Positions 8,814-18,058 of a DNA stretch of 64,000 nucleotides are shown here, piece after piece. The notes beneath the pieces are model-generated. The model was not told where the DNA came from. It saw only the letters and a list, made by a program, of their open reading frames with translations, and ran no database searches. This stretch comes from Pseudomonas sputi (GTDB lineage Bacteria; Pseudomonadota; Gammaproteobacteria; Pseudomonadales; Pseudomonadaceae): contig NZ_BQHI01000011.1 of assembly GCF_021603585.1 (NCBI RefSeq), positions 113,952 through 177,951 on the forward strand, written 5' to 3'. A program made the position numbers and the translations under genes. Position 1 is the first letter of the stretch; the number at the start of each line of letters is the position of its first letter.

Positions 8814-10014
8814 CCGCCAGTTGCTTGCTGCCTTTTTGCCGCTGGCGAATCCATTGCACCAGTTTCCTGCCCGCGTTCATGCCTGGCTGTTCGATGTAAA
8901 GGAACGTCGCGCTGCTGACCAGAATCAACAGGCACGTGCAGGCCGCCATCAACGGCAGGTAAACCCAGGCCTCCCGCGCATCGAGGTGCAGTATCAGCGG
9001 CAGGCGCTGGACCATCAGCCAGAGCACGAAACCATGGAGCAGGTAAGTGCTGTAGCTGATTTCCCCCAGCCAGCGGATGCTGCGCGGCTTCAAGGCGCCG
9101 AACAGGGTGTTGCCCGAAGCCACGATCACGAAAAACAGCGACAGCAGAAACAGCGGCGCGGTCTTGAACGCCCGGTTGAACACCGTGAAGGCCAGTGCCA
9201 GAGCCGCCAGGGCGATCACGCTGGCCAGCGTCGTGCGGCTCCAGGCCACCAGCTGCGGGCGCCGGACCCAATAAGCGGCGGCAATTCCGCCGAGAAAACT
9301 GGCCAGGAAATGCTTCTTGAGCGAATGCTCCCAACCGACCAACTGGTACAGCGCATAGATCCCGATCAGGCACAGCACCACCTGCAGCCAGTTGCCGCGA
9401 TAAACGAATATCAGGGCTGCCAGTGGCAGCGCCAGATAGAAAAACACTTCATAGGCCAGCGTCCAGGTGACGTTGGAGATCAGCATGCCGGTCTGCGGAT
9501 ACTGGTTGACGTCGGGGCGATCGAACGTCAGCCACAACAGGCCCTGTTTGAGCAGTTGTGACAGCGGCTCCTTCAGTTGCCAGTCCTGCAGGTAGAACAC
9601 GGTGACGAACACCGCCAGCATCAATGGCAGATACAGCGGATACAACCGGAACACCCGCGAAATACCAAAGGCCAGCCAGTCATGCTGACGGCCCTGGGCC
9701 AGCAGGCGACTCCAGAACAGGAAACCGGTAATCATGAAGAACAGGGCCACGCTGCCCTGGCCCAGCATCGAGTAGAAATTGCTCGGCGGAAATTCGAATA
9801 CGCCCGTGCGCAGAAAGATCCAGGTGATGATCGAGTGATGCACGAATACACCGAATGCCAGATAGCCGCGAAGGCCATCGATACTGGCATAGCGGCTTTC
9901 ACCCGAATGCTGCAGATGGCGTGCGATTTTCGGCACGGCTCGCAGCAGCAACGCGGCGGTGACGATGGCCAGCAGATAGGCGGCCAGCGCAATGAACGGA
10001 CTGGTCTGAATCAT
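8797..10014 (-). CDS. Acyltransferase family 3 membrane protein
   Basis: 405 residues. ATG at 10014 is preferred over TTG 10017 because it forms TGATG with the upstream ligase stop. About ten hydrophobic segments. The acyltransferase-3 signature is near the N-terminus: YASIDGLRGYLAFGVFVHHS, with conserved Arg and His, then GQGSVALFFMITGFLFW. Such inner-membrane enzymes O-acetylate or otherwise acylate surface polysaccharides on the periplasmic side. Being in one transcript with the O-antigen ligase, it probably acetylates core or O-antigen sugars; P. aeruginosa core is known to be O-acetylated. The specific target is inference. Confidence 0.8.
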   Translation of the reverse strand: MIQTSPFIALAAYLLAIVTAALLLRAVPKIARHLQHSGESRYASIDGLRGYLAFGVFVHHSIITWIFLRTGVFEFPPSNFYSMLGQGSVALFFMITGFLFWSRLLAQGRQHDWLAFGISRVFRLYPLYLPLMLAVFVTVFYLQDWQLKEPLSQLLKQGLLWLTFDRPDVNQYPQTGMLISNVTWTLAYEVFFYLALPLAALIFVYRGNWLQVVLCLIGIYALYQLVGWEHSLKKHFLASFLGGIAAAYWVRRPQLVAWSRTTLASVIALAALALAFTVFNRAFKTAPLFLLSLFFVIVASGNTLFGALKPRSIRWLGEISYSTYLLHGFVLWLMVQRLPLILHLDAREAWVYLPLMAACTCLLILVSSATFLYIEQPGMNAGRKLVQWIRQRQKGSKQLAEKVAR

Positions 10015-11876
10015 CAATGAACCCGAGCCGGCGTGTTACCGGCCAGCACTTGCCTGTGCAGATTGTCTACGGCGGATTTCGACGCCGTTACGGCGTACCC
10101 CTGGAGCAGCGCTTCGAGGTGATCCTCGAACAGCCAGCGTTTGTCGACGGTGTAGCGTTGCATGTGGCGCAGATTACGCTGGCGCAGTGACAGGCTGAGG
10201 GGCGAAGGGTAGATCCGCAGGTCGGCCAGATCGATCAACCCGAACTCGCCATCCTCCAGCACCAGCACATTGCCCAGATGCAGCGAGCGGAAATACACGC
10301 CCTGTTCATGCAGGCCGGCCATGAATTTGCCGAAACGTTCCACCAGCGCCTGTCGCACGGCCGGCGCGGTGATGCCCTGCAAGACCTGGCGCAGGGTATG
10401 GCCCGGCAGCGGGGTGTAATGCACGGCGCTGCTGCCGTCGTCCAGGCGATACAGGTTCAGCACCTGCGGCGTGGGAATGCCCATCCGGCGCAATTGCTCG
10501 CTGTTGACGGCAAACCGCTCGGAATACGGATTGAAACTGCCCGAGGTGTACCAGCGGCGGCGACGGAACAGCTTGAGAAAGCTGCCATCGGACAGGCGCA
10601 GGACTTTGGGCCCCAACCCGTCTTCCTCGATGACCTGAGCGTCGCTGCTCAGCAGTTGCAGAGCGGATGCCGAGAGTTTCTGTACCGGTATTGTCAGGAG
10701 ACGCCGGGCCCGCTGATTGATGCTCAGGGCCGCAATCAGTGCCAGCGGAATCCACAGCAGGAACCAGTGCTCCTTGGGGCGCGAAATGATCCCGCCGCCC
10801 TCGGTCAGCCCGGCACCGATGCCGAACACCAGCCAGGTCGAGGCAATGATCAGCAGTGGCTGAACCCGTAGCCGCCAACTGCTCAGCAATCCCCAGGCCT
10901 GAAAAAACAGCCAGGGCAGCATGCCGAGGATGCCGACGTAATAAAGCACGCCCAGCGCAAAGCTGTGCGGTTCCTGGAAGTTGTAACCGACACCCGGGTC
11001 AATCGCCAATGCGGCGTTGTAGCCGTGGCCGATCCATGGGTGTTCGGCAATTTTTTCCAGGGCTTGCTGCCAGATTTCGAAACGGTAGGAGTCACCGCGT
11101 TCGATGATCATCTTCGAGAACAACACCGACACGGTTGCGCCACCGACCGCCAATGTCCCCAGCAGCACCAGCGAGCGACGGTTCCAGCAAATCAGGCTCA
11201 GCCACAATGCCGCCATGGTCAGCGCCACCAGCGGGGTGCGCGAGCCCGTTCCGATCACGGCCATGAACATGATCAGCATCGCGGGGATGCTCAGCCAGTA
11301 CAGTCGGCGATTCTTGCAGGTCATGCTCAGGCTGAGCCAGTAGGCACAGAAAAATCCGAACAGATGGGAGCTGAGCAACGGGTTGTCGAACGCGCCGCCG
11401 CCAATCAGGCGCGCGCCGGGTTCAGAGTGGAGCACGAATGGAATCAGGAAACTGATCGTTGCGACCAGGGCCACCAGCGCCGCGGCGAACAGTAACGGCG
11501 AAAGGATGTCGCTGCGGTAGCGAACCAGCAGGAAACAACCGGCGAACAGCATCAGGGTATGCAGCGGAGGCTTGAACATGCCGCCTATCGGTTCGTCCTG
11601 CGGACCCCAGCAAAGGCTCAGCAGTGCCCAGGCGGCGAACAGCAGCAGCGCAATGAACACCGGCTCACGCAGCATTTCCTTGAGTTCTCGCGGGCGCAGG
11701 CACAGTGCAATCAGCGTCGGAATGCTGAACAGGCCATAAAACAGCTTGTGATGAAGACTGCGACCCGGCAGGAAAAACAGCGCGCACAAGAGCAGGAAGT
11801 AGCCGATGGGAAGTATCCACAGGCTGATGAAATCGAAAATTCGATTGGACGTACTGCTGAAGCCGCGAAGTTGCAT
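10014..11876 (-). CDS. waaL: O-antigen ligase fused to a kinase-like domain
   Basis: 620 residues in two parts. Residues about 1-400 are a polytopic O-antigen ligase (Wzy_C/WaaL type) with many membrane spans and a large periplasmic loop containing HPWIGHGYNAALA and EPHSFALGVLYYVGILG, the expected ligase motif with its histidine. WaaL moves O antigen from undecaprenyl pyrophosphate to lipid A-core at the periplasmic face. Residues about 405-620 are a cytosolic-type kinase/phosphotransferase fold (VLRLSDGSFLKLFRRRRW; catalytic-loop equivalent VYFRSLHLGNVLV; then FGLIDLADL). The usual catalytic HxD triplet reads FRS here, so the catalytic Asp seems absent, while Asn and the DFG-type Asp remain. 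In P. aeruginosa I recall ligase (PA4999) and kinase-like protein (PA4998) as separate genes. Transcribed divergently from msbA. Confidence 0.85.
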   Translation of the reverse strand: MQLRGFSSTSNRIFDFISLWILPIGYFLLLCALFFLPGRSLHHKLFYGLFSIPTLIALCLRPRELKEMLREPVFIALLLFAAWALLSLCWGPQDEPIGGMFKPPLHTLMLFAGCFLLVRYRSDILSPLLFAAALVALVATISFLIPFVLHSEPGARLIGGGAFDNPLLSSHLFGFFCAYWLSLSMTCKNRRLYWLSIPAMLIMFMAVIGTGSRTPLVALTMAALWLSLICWNRRSLVLLGTLAVGGATVSVLFSKMIIERGDSYRFEIWQQALEKIAEHPWIGHGYNAALAIDPGVGYNFQEPHSFALGVLYYVGILGMLPWLFFQAWGLLSSWRLRVQPLLIIASTWLVFGIGAGLTEGGGIISRPKEHWFLLWIPLALIAALSINQRARRLLTIPVQKLSASALQLLSSDAQVIEEDGLGPKVLRLSDGSFLKLFRRRRWYTSGSFNPYSERFAVNSEQLRRMGIPTPQVLNLYRLDDGSSAVHYTPLPGHTLRQVLQGITAPAVRQALVERFGKFMAGLHEQGVYFRSLHLGNVLVLEDGEFGLIDLADLRIYPSPLSLSLRQRNLRHMQRYTVDKRWLFEDHLEALLQGYAVTASKSAVDNLHRQVLAGNTPARVH

Positions 11877-12030
11877 GCTGAGAGATTCAATCCTGAAGTT
11901 GATCGGCCATTTCGATGATGGCTATTTGATGCTGAAAAAGACGCCTAACAATAACAGCCTTTGGCCGATTGCCAGAACCCTGAAGAAGCTGTGCTAAAGT
12001 CAGCGTCCTTTTTATCGACTTTCGCGTGAT

Positions 12031-13833
12031 ATGACCGACTCCAGTCCCGCCGCAAGCCCTTCGAGCTTGAAAATCTACTTCCGCCTGCTCGGCTATGTCC
12101 GGCCGTACATCAGTCTGTTCCTGATCAGCATCGTCGGTTTTCTGATTTTTGCCTCGACCCAGCCGATGTTGGGCTACATCCTCAAGTACTTTGTCGACGG
12201 TCTGTCCAATCCAGAGGCCGTGCTGTTTCCGACCGTGCCTTACCTGCGCGATCTGCAACTGTTGCAGGCCGTTCCGCTGCTGATCATCCTGATCGCTGCG
12301 TGGCAGGGACTGGGCTCCTATCTGGGCAACTATTTCCTGGCCAAGGTTTCCCTGGGCCTGGTGCATGACCTGCGGGTGCAACTGTTCAACAACCTGCTGG
12401 TCCTGCCCAACCGTTACTTCGACAAGCATAACTCCGGTCACCTGATTTCGCGTATCACCTTCAACGTGACAATGGTCACGGGGGCGGCAACAGATGCGAT
12501 CAAGGTCGTAATCCGTGAAGGCATGACGGTGATCTTCCTGTTCGCCTCCCTGCTGTTCATGAACTGGAAGCTGACGCTGGTGATGATTGCGATTCTGCCG
12601 CTCATCGCCGTGATGGTGCGGACCGCGAGCAAGAAATTCCGCAAGCAGAGCAAGAAGATCCAGCTGGCCATGGGCGACGTGACCCACGTGGCGTCGGAGA
12701 CCATCCAGGGTTACCGAGTGGTACGCAGCTTCGGCGGTGAAGCCTATGAAGAGAAGCGCTTCTTCGATGCCAGCCAGGGCAATACCGACAAACAGTTGCG
12801 CATGACCCGTACCGGGGCCATCTACACGCCTCTGCTGCAGTTGGTGATCTACAGCGCCATGGCGATCCTGATGTTCCTTGTGCTGTACCTTCGCGGCGAC
12901 GCGTCTGCCGGTGACATGGTCGCCTACATCACGCTCGCGGGTCTGCTGCCCAAGCCGATCCGTCAGTTGTCCGAAGTCAGTTCGACCATCCAGAAAGGCG
13001 TGGCTGGTGCCGAAAGCATTTTCGAGCAACTGGACGTCGAGCCGGAAGTCGATACCGGCACGGTCGAGCGCGACTCGGTCAGCGGGCGCCTCGATGTACG
13101 CAACCTGAGCTTCACCTACCCAGGCACCGAGCGTCAGGTGCTCGATGACATCAGCTTCTCGGTCGAACCGGGGCAGATGGTGGCGCTGGTGGGGCGTTCG
13201 GGCAGCGGCAAGTCGACCCTGGCCAATCTGATTCCGCGCTTCTATCACCACGACAAGGGCGAGATCCTGATCGACGGCGTCGAGGTCGAGCAGTACAAGC
13301 TGCTGAACTTGCGCCGCCATATCGCCCAGGTCACCCAGCACGTGACGCTGTTCAGCGACACCGTGGCCAACAACATCGCCTATGGCGATCTGGCCGGGGC
13401 GCCGCGTGAAGACATCGAGAAAGCTGCGCGTGATGCCTACGCGATGGACTTCATTGCGCAGTTGCCCGAAGGCCTGGACACCCAGGTCGGCGAGAACGGC
13501 GTGCTGCTGTCCGGCGGCCAGCGCCAGCGTCTGGCAATTGCCCGCGCCCTGCTCAAGAATGCGCCGTTGCTGATTCTCGACGAAGCCACCTCGGCCCTCG
13601 ACACCGAGTCCGAGCGGCATATTCAGGCCGCGCTGGATCAGGTGATGAAAGGCCGCACCACACTGGTGATTGCCCACCGTCTGTCGACCATCGAGAAAGC
13701 CGACCTGATTCTGGTCATGGATCAGGGCCGGATCGTCGAGCGTGGCACCCACGACGACCTGTTGGCACAGAACGGCTACTACGCGCGTCTCAATGCCATG
13801 GGTCTCGATGCCCCGGCCGAAGACATCGCCTGA
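12031..13833 (+). CDS. msbA: Lipid A-core flippase MsbA
   Basis: 600 residues, the normal length of this half-size ABC exporter with fused membrane and ATPase domains. The N-terminal half has about six spans. The ATPase half has Walker A GRSGSGKST near residue 391, signature LSGGQRQR near 495, Walker B LLILDEATSALD near 513 and the switch His in VIAHRLST. MsbA flips lipid A-core across the inner membrane using ATP, providing the substrate for the WaaL ligase encoded divergently next door. A GC-rich hairpin follows the stop. Confidence 0.95.
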   Translation: MTDSSPAASPSSLKIYFRLLGYVRPYISLFLISIVGFLIFASTQPMLGYILKYFVDGLSNPEAVLFPTVPYLRDLQLLQAVPLLIILIAAWQGLGSYLGNYFLAKVSLGLVHDLRVQLFNNLLVLPNRYFDKHNSGHLISRITFNVTMVTGAATDAIKVVIREGMTVIFLFASLLFMNWKLTLVMIAILPLIAVMVRTASKKFRKQSKKIQLAMGDVTHVASETIQGYRVVRSFGGEAYEEKRFFDASQGNTDKQLRMTRTGAIYTPLLQLVIYSAMAILMFLVLYLRGDASAGDMVAYITLAGLLPKPIRQLSEVSSTIQKGVAGAESIFEQLDVEPEVDTGTVERDSVSGRLDVRNLSFTYPGTERQVLDDISFSVEPGQMVALVGRSGSGKSTLANLIPRFYHHDKGEILIDGVEVEQYKLLNLRRHIAQVTQHVTLFSDTVANNIAYGDLAGAPREDIEKAARDAYAMDFIAQLPEGLDTQVGENGVLLSGGQRQRLAIARALLKNAPLLILDEATSALDTESERHIQAALDQVMKGRTTLVIAHRLSTIEKADLILVMDQGRIVERGTHDDLLAQNGYYARLNAMGLDAPAEDIA

Positions 13834-13847
13834 TCCCGCCTCGATAA

Positions 13848-13880
13848 CGCCGGGCGCGCCATGCGCCCGGCGATTTGTAT
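13848..13880 (+). terminator. Hairpin after msbA
   Basis: Perfect 10-bp GC stem (CGCCGGGCGC at 13848-13857 with GCGCCCGGCG at 13863-13872, 5-base loop) followed by ATTTGTAT. Probable rho-independent terminator with a weak T tract. Confidence 0.6.
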
Positions 13881-13998
13881 CCAGACCTTTACCCTTCTTG
13901 ACCAAATCGGCATAAAACCCGGCATCGCGCTTGTTAAGGTTCCTGAACGAACTCTGACTTCAAATCGAAGGGGCCATCTTCTTCGCGCGGGTGCAGGC

Positions 13999-14136
13999 AT
14001 GCTGCAACGTTATCTCTGGAAATTGCTGCCCAAGCAGCGGCGGCCGTTGCCGGCACGGGATTTCTGTACGCAACGCACCCGACGTCTGGTGCGCCGGGTC
14101 TATGCACGCGACTACGAGATGCTCGGCTATGAATGA
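13999..14136 (+). CDS. Possible 45-residue basic protein
   Basis: A short frame from ATG 13999, [20 protein letters not shown] onward, very rich in Arg/Lys and ending MLGYE. Its stop overlaps the start of the broken cysC by 8 bases in another frame, the kind of junction seen between cotranscribed genes. No strong ribosome-binding site is visible. It could be a small upstream gene of the cysC unit or chance coding; nothing recognisable in it. Confidence 0.35.
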   Translation: MLQRYLWKLLPKQRRPLPARDFCTQRTRRLVRRVYARDYEMLGYE

Positions 14137-14652
14137 AGCATTATCGGGTTCCCTGCCAACTCCGGCCATTCGTCCCTATTTACTGACACTCCCGGCTCGG
14201 TCCCGGGCTGCGCTGAAGTCGCAGCAACCGCGCTGCCTGTGGCTGACCGGGTTGTCCGGTGCCGGCAAGTCGACACTGGCCAATGCGCTGGAGCTGCATC
14301 TGCATCAATTTGGTCTGCATACGATGGCGACAATCTGCGCAGCGGACTTTGCCGGGATCTGGGCATGGCCGAGGCCTGCCGCCGGGAAAATATCCGGCGC
14401 ACCGCCGAAGTGTCGAAGTTGATGGTGGAGGCCGGGCTGATCGTGATCGTCGCGGCCATCGCGCCGTTTCGAGTCGAGCGGGACGCGGCCCGTGGGCTGT
14501 ATCGGGCGGCGCGAGAAGGTCGGATCAAGGACTTTACAGGGATCGACAGTCCGTATGAGGCGCCGCTGGCCGCCGAGTGCCGGATCGATACCGATGCGGT
14601 CGAGCTGGACGATGCCTGTCATCGGCTGGCCACTTTTCTGCTCAAAAAATGA
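14129..14652 (+). pseudogene. cysC: Adenylylsulfate kinase remnant, frameshifted
   Basis: CysC phosphorylates adenosine 5'-phosphosulfate to PAPS. Here the first part reads from ATG 14129 with an intact P-loop ([19 protein letters not shown]) up to GLHT near 14323. The match then jumps to another frame with [26 protein letters not shown] and VEAGLIVIVAAIAPF, ending at 14652. Normal proteins have Tyr-Leu-Leu or similar between HT and DGDN, so about 10 bases are lost (3n+1, matching the observed frame change). A second, in-frame loss of about 25 codons lies near 14492, where DAAR runs straight into GLYRAAREG; the family segment with the VFVDTP strand is missing. Two independent lesions argue for a decayed gene rather than a sequencing error. 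Confidence 0.85.
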
Positions 14653-14754
14653 GCATGAAAGCCTGTCGCTTCATCCTGTTGCAGCCGCCGCACAAGCCTT
14701 CGCCAACCCTGTGTTAATATCGCGCCCCTGTTCATTTTGTATGTGGGTTGCTCC

Positions 14755-16179
14755 ATGAAGTTGTCCATGCCGCGATTCGATCAAGCCCCTGTCTTGGTGG
14801 TCGGCGATGTCATGCTCGACCGTTACTGGCATGGTGGTACCTCACGGATTTCCCCTGAGGCGCCGGTTCCTGTCGTTAAAGTCGAGCAAATCGAAGACCG
14901 CCCGGGCGGTGCCGCCAACGTTGCCTTGAACATTGCCGCGCTGGGTGCGCCGGCGTCGCTGGTCGGTGTGACCGGTGACGACGAAGCCGCCGACAGCCTG
15001 AGCAACAGCCTCAAGGGGGCGGGCGTGCGAGCCTTGTTCCAGCGCATCGCGCACCAGCCGACCATCGTCAAGCTGCGGGTCATGAGCCGGCACCAGCAAT
15101 TGCTGCGTATCGATTTCGAAGAACCGTTCGCCACCGACGCACTGGCCCTCGGCGCCCAGGTCGACGACCTGCTCGAAGGCATCAAGGTGCTGGTGTTGTC
15201 CGACTACGGCAAAGGCGCGCTGAAAAACCATCAGGCGCTGATCCAGGCCGCGCGTGCCAAAGGCATTCCGGTGCTGGCCGATCCCAAGGGCAAGGATTTC
15301 TCGATTTACCGAGGCGCGAGCCTGATTACCCCGAACCTCAGCGAATTCGAAGCCATCGTCGGCGGTTGCGCCGATGAGCACGAACTGGTGACCAAGGGCG
15401 CGACACTGATGCACGACCTGGATCTCGGCGCCTTGCTGGTGACCCGTGGCGAACACGGCATGACCCTGCTGCGTCCGGATCATCCGGCGCTGCATTTGCC
15501 GGCGCGGGCCCGTGAAGTGTTCGACGTGACCGGTGCCGGCGACACGGTGATTTCTACTCTGGCCGCGGCGATTGCTGCCGGCGAAGAACTGCCCCACGCG
15601 GTGGCGCTGGCCAACCTGGCGGCGGGCATCGTGGTCGGCAAGTTGGGTACAGCGGCGATCAGCGCTCCGGAACTGCGTCGCGCCATTCAGCGTGAAGAAG
15701 GTTCCGAGCGTGGCGTGCTGGGTCTGGAGCAACTGCTGCTGGCCGTGGCCGATGCCCGTGCGCACAACGAGAAGATCGTGTTCACCAACGGCTGCTTCGA
15801 CATCCTGCACGCCGGCCACGTGACCTATCTTGAGCAGGCGCGAGCGCAAGGCGATCGTCTGATCGTCGCAATCAACGACGATGCGTCGGTCAGCCGCCTG
15901 AAAGGGCCGGGCCGGCCGATCAACAGCGTTGACCGGCGCATGGCGGTTCTCGCCGGTCTCGGTGCGGTGGACTGGGTCATCAGCTTCGCCGAGGGCACCC
16001 CGGAAAACCTGCTGCGCGAGGTCAAGCCGGACGTGCTGGTGAAGGGCGGCGATTACGGTATCGACCAGGTTGTCGGCGCTGACATCGTCAAAGCCTACGG
16101 CGGCACCGTCAAGGTGCTGGGGCTGGTGGAAAACAGCTCGACCACGGCGATTGTGGAAAAAATCCGCAAGTCGGAGTGA
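14755..16179 (+). CDS. hldE: Bifunctional heptose-7-P kinase / heptose-1-P adenylyltransferase
   Basis: 474 residues from ATG 14755 (MKLSMPRFDQAPVLVVGDVM); earlier in-frame starts give a short non-conserved extension. The N-terminal ribokinase-like domain has RPGGAANVALNIAALG and the anion-hole segment FDVTGAGDTVIS near residue 258. The C-terminal nucleotidyltransferase domain begins IVFTNGCFDILHAGHVTYLE near residue 342 with its HxGH motif, and GDYGIDQVVGAD near the end. It makes ADP-heptose precursors for the LPS inner core in the cytoplasm. A strong hairpin terminator follows. Confidence 0.95.
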   Translation: MKLSMPRFDQAPVLVVGDVMLDRYWHGGTSRISPEAPVPVVKVEQIEDRPGGAANVALNIAALGAPASLVGVTGDDEAADSLSNSLKGAGVRALFQRIAHQPTIVKLRVMSRHQQLLRIDFEEPFATDALALGAQVDDLLEGIKVLVLSDYGKGALKNHQALIQAARAKGIPVLADPKGKDFSIYRGASLITPNLSEFEAIVGGCADEHELVTKGATLMHDLDLGALLVTRGEHGMTLLRPDHPALHLPARAREVFDVTGAGDTVISTLAAAIAAGEELPHAVALANLAAGIVVGKLGTAAISAPELRRAIQREEGSERGVLGLEQLLLAVADARAHNEKIVFTNGCFDILHAGHVTYLEQARAQGDRLIVAINDDASVSRLKGPGRPINSVDRRMAVLAGLGAVDWVISFAEGTPENLLREVKPDVLVKGGDYGIDQVVGADIVKAYGGTVKVLGLVENSSTTAIVEKIRKSE

Positions 16180-16188
16180 TGCAAACAT

Positions 16189-16240
16189 AAAGACCGCGTC
16201 TGCGATGACTCTCCGGAGTCACTCGCAGGCGCGGTCTTTT
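16189..16240. terminator. Bidirectional terminator between hldE and the convergent gene
   Basis: Long stem of about 23 bp with one bulge (AAGACCGCG... pairing with ...CGCGGTCTT) flanked by A residues on the left and TTTT on the right, so it can end transcription from both sides. It lies between the hldE stop and the stop at 16246. Confidence 0.85.
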
Positions 16241-16245
16241 GCCGT

Positions 16246-17214
16246 TCAGGAATTCACTTTCTTGCGCGGCACGATCTTCTTCAGCAGTTGCTTCGCCTTG
16301 CCGCGCAACCGCGCCAGCCCCGTGTCCTTGGGCGGCGGTGTCAAACCCTGCTGGCGCAGCCAGTCTTTCCAGCGAATCCGCTCATCGCGCACCAGCCAGC
16401 CGTCCTGTTTGGCGAAACTCTCCGCCAGATACAGACCGCGAGTGCCCGCCGGATACAGCTGACCCTTCTTCAGCGTATACAGCTCAGGCAGCGGTTCGCC
16501 GTCCTGCAACGGCATCAAGTACAGGTCGGGGCGTTTGCGGTCGAGCCGGGCCACCAGTTGGTCGCCTTCCAGCCGTTCATCGACATGGAACAGGCTGAGG
16601 TTCTTGGCTTCCTTGGGCACGTCCAGCCGCAAGTCGTAGATCAACTGCAGGGACGCCGTCGGCAAGTGCACGTAGGCCCTCGGCCGTTCGAGCAATTGCA
16701 GATTGGCGCAGCGCACCGGCCGCGCCGAGCCGGACAGCGGCGTCAGGCGAAAGGGCAGGGCCTCGCGATAATGCAGCGCCGATGCGTACGGCGCCGGCAG
16801 CCAGGTGTCGTTGAAGCGCCCGCCGAGCCAGCCTTCCGGGGTTTCCAGCAGGCATTCTTCGGCGATCTCCTGGATCGCGGTGTGCAGCGGAATATTCAGC
16901 TCATGCGCCGGTACGTAACCGGAAATCAGCTTGAGCACGACATCGCCGCGATCCTGCCGACGTTGGCGCACCAGCACCCAGTAATCGCGATTCTGCCAGT
17001 GCAGGGTCAGGCGCACCGAGACGCCGAGGTTGGCCAGCTCCAGCGCAAAACGCTCGGCATCGGCCACGCTGACCGGTTTGCGCCGCTGCAGAGTCTGGGC
17101 GAAATTCAGCGGCATGCCGACGCTCTGGTAGGTCAGGCCTTCCGGCGTGGCTTCGACGAACAACGGCAGCGTCTTGAAGTTGCTGGGGTTCTTTCTGATG
17201 AGCGTACGCGGCAT
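16246..17214 (-). CDS. Conserved Pseudomonas protein of unknown function
   Basis: 322 residues from ATG, MPRTLIRKNPSNFKTLPLFV. No signal peptide or membrane span. There is a short region rich in acidic residues (HTAIQEIAEECLLETPEGW) that loosely recalls a Nudix-like helix but lacks the full GX5EX7REUXEEXGU pattern. The C-terminus is strongly basic (LRGKAKQLLKKIVPRKK). It stands between hldE and an aldo/keto reductase and reads in the same direction as that reductase, 31 bases after it. Homologues have been labelled metal ABC transporter ATPase in some genomes, but no ATPase motif is present. Confidence 0.65.
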   Translation of the reverse strand: MPRTLIRKNPSNFKTLPLFVEATPEGLTYQSVGMPLNFAQTLQRRKPVSVADAERFALELANLGVSVRLTLHWQNRDYWVLVRQRRQDRGDVVLKLISGYVPAHELNIPLHTAIQEIAEECLLETPEGWLGGRFNDTWLPAPYASALHYREALPFRLTPLSGSARPVRCANLQLLERPRAYVHLPTASLQLIYDLRLDVPKEAKNLSLFHVDERLEGDQLVARLDRKRPDLYLMPLQDGEPLPELYTLKKGQLYPAGTRGLYLAESFAKQDGWLVRDERIRWKDWLRQQGLTPPPKDTGLARLRGKAKQLLKKIVPRKKVNS

Positions 17215-17245
17215 GTCGGCTCCTGCTTAAGGCCGCGAGGCGGCG

Positions 17246-18058
17246 TCAGTGATCACGAAGGACCTGGGCAACGGTCGCAACGTTATGGGCGAGGTGCAGC
17301 GGATTGATGGTCCCGACGATGGCACTGGCCACGCCGGGCTGGGCGAACAGCAACTCGAAGCTGGCGCGCACCGGGTCCATCCCGGGGCTCAGGCACACAT
17401 GACCGCTGGCCAGGGCCTTCTTTACCAGAATGGCTTTGCCGTGGGCAGCAGCATAGTCAATGACCGCCTTCTCGTTTTGTTCGTTCAGATTGTAGGTGAC
17501 CATCGCGCAGTCGCCTTGCTCCAGTGCCTTGAGGCCACCGTCGACGGTTTTGCCGGAGAAGCCGAAGCCGCGAATCTTGCCCTCGGCCTTCAGCGCCGCG
17601 AGGGTTGCGTAGACCTCGCTGTCATTGAGAATCGCCAGGTCGTTGCCGTCGGAATGCACCAGCACCAGGTCGATAAAATCCGTTTCCAGCCGTTGCAGGC
17701 TGCGCTCAACCGACATCCGCGTGTGAGCGGCGCTGAAGTCGTGGGTCGACTGGCCGTCGACAAATTCTTCGCCGACCTTGCTGACGATCACCCAGTCCTG
17801 ACGCTGGCCGCGCAGCAGCGGGCCGAGGCGTTCTTCGCTGCGGCCATAGGCCGGGGCGGTGTCGATCAGGTTGATACCCAGCTCGCGCGCCTGCTTGAGC
17901 AACATGCGTGCGGCTTCGTCGTCGGGGATCTGAAAGCCGTTGGGGTATTTCACGCCCTGGTCGCGGCCGAGTTTGACGGTGCCCAGGCCGAGCGGCGAAA
18001 CCAGCAGTCCGGTGCTGCCCAGCGGGCGATGCAAATCGTGCAGGGTCGGCAGGCTCAT
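17246..18058 (-). CDS. Aldo/keto reductase
   Basis: 270 residues with the catalytic tetrad of the family: Asp and Tyr in INLIDTAPAYGRSEERLG, Lys in VIVSKVGEEF and His in IDLVLVHSDG. NAD(P)H-dependent reductase of carbonyl compounds in the cytoplasm; the substrate is unknown. It overlaps the preceding FAD oxidoreductase gene by 4 bases, so both are translated as a pair. The same pair stands here in P. aeruginosa (PA4992/PA4991, from memory). Confidence 0.85.
   Translation of the reverse strand: MSLPTLHDLHRPLGSTGLLVSPLGLGTVKLGRDQGVKYPNGFQIPDDEAARMLLKQARELGINLIDTAPAYGRSEERLGPLLRGQRQDWVIVSKVGEEFVDGQSTHDFSAAHTRMSVERSLQRLETDFIDLVLVHSDGNDLAILNDSEVYATLAALKAEGKIRGFGFSGKTVDGGLKALEQGDCAMVTYNLNEQNEKAVIDYAAAHGKAILVKKALASGHVCLSPGMDPVRASFELLFAQPGVASAIVGTINPLHLAHNVATVAQVLRDH

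Noticed and set aside
16246-17214. Metal ABC transporter ATPase annotation
   Set aside because: No Walker A, Walker B or signature motif is present; kept as unknown.
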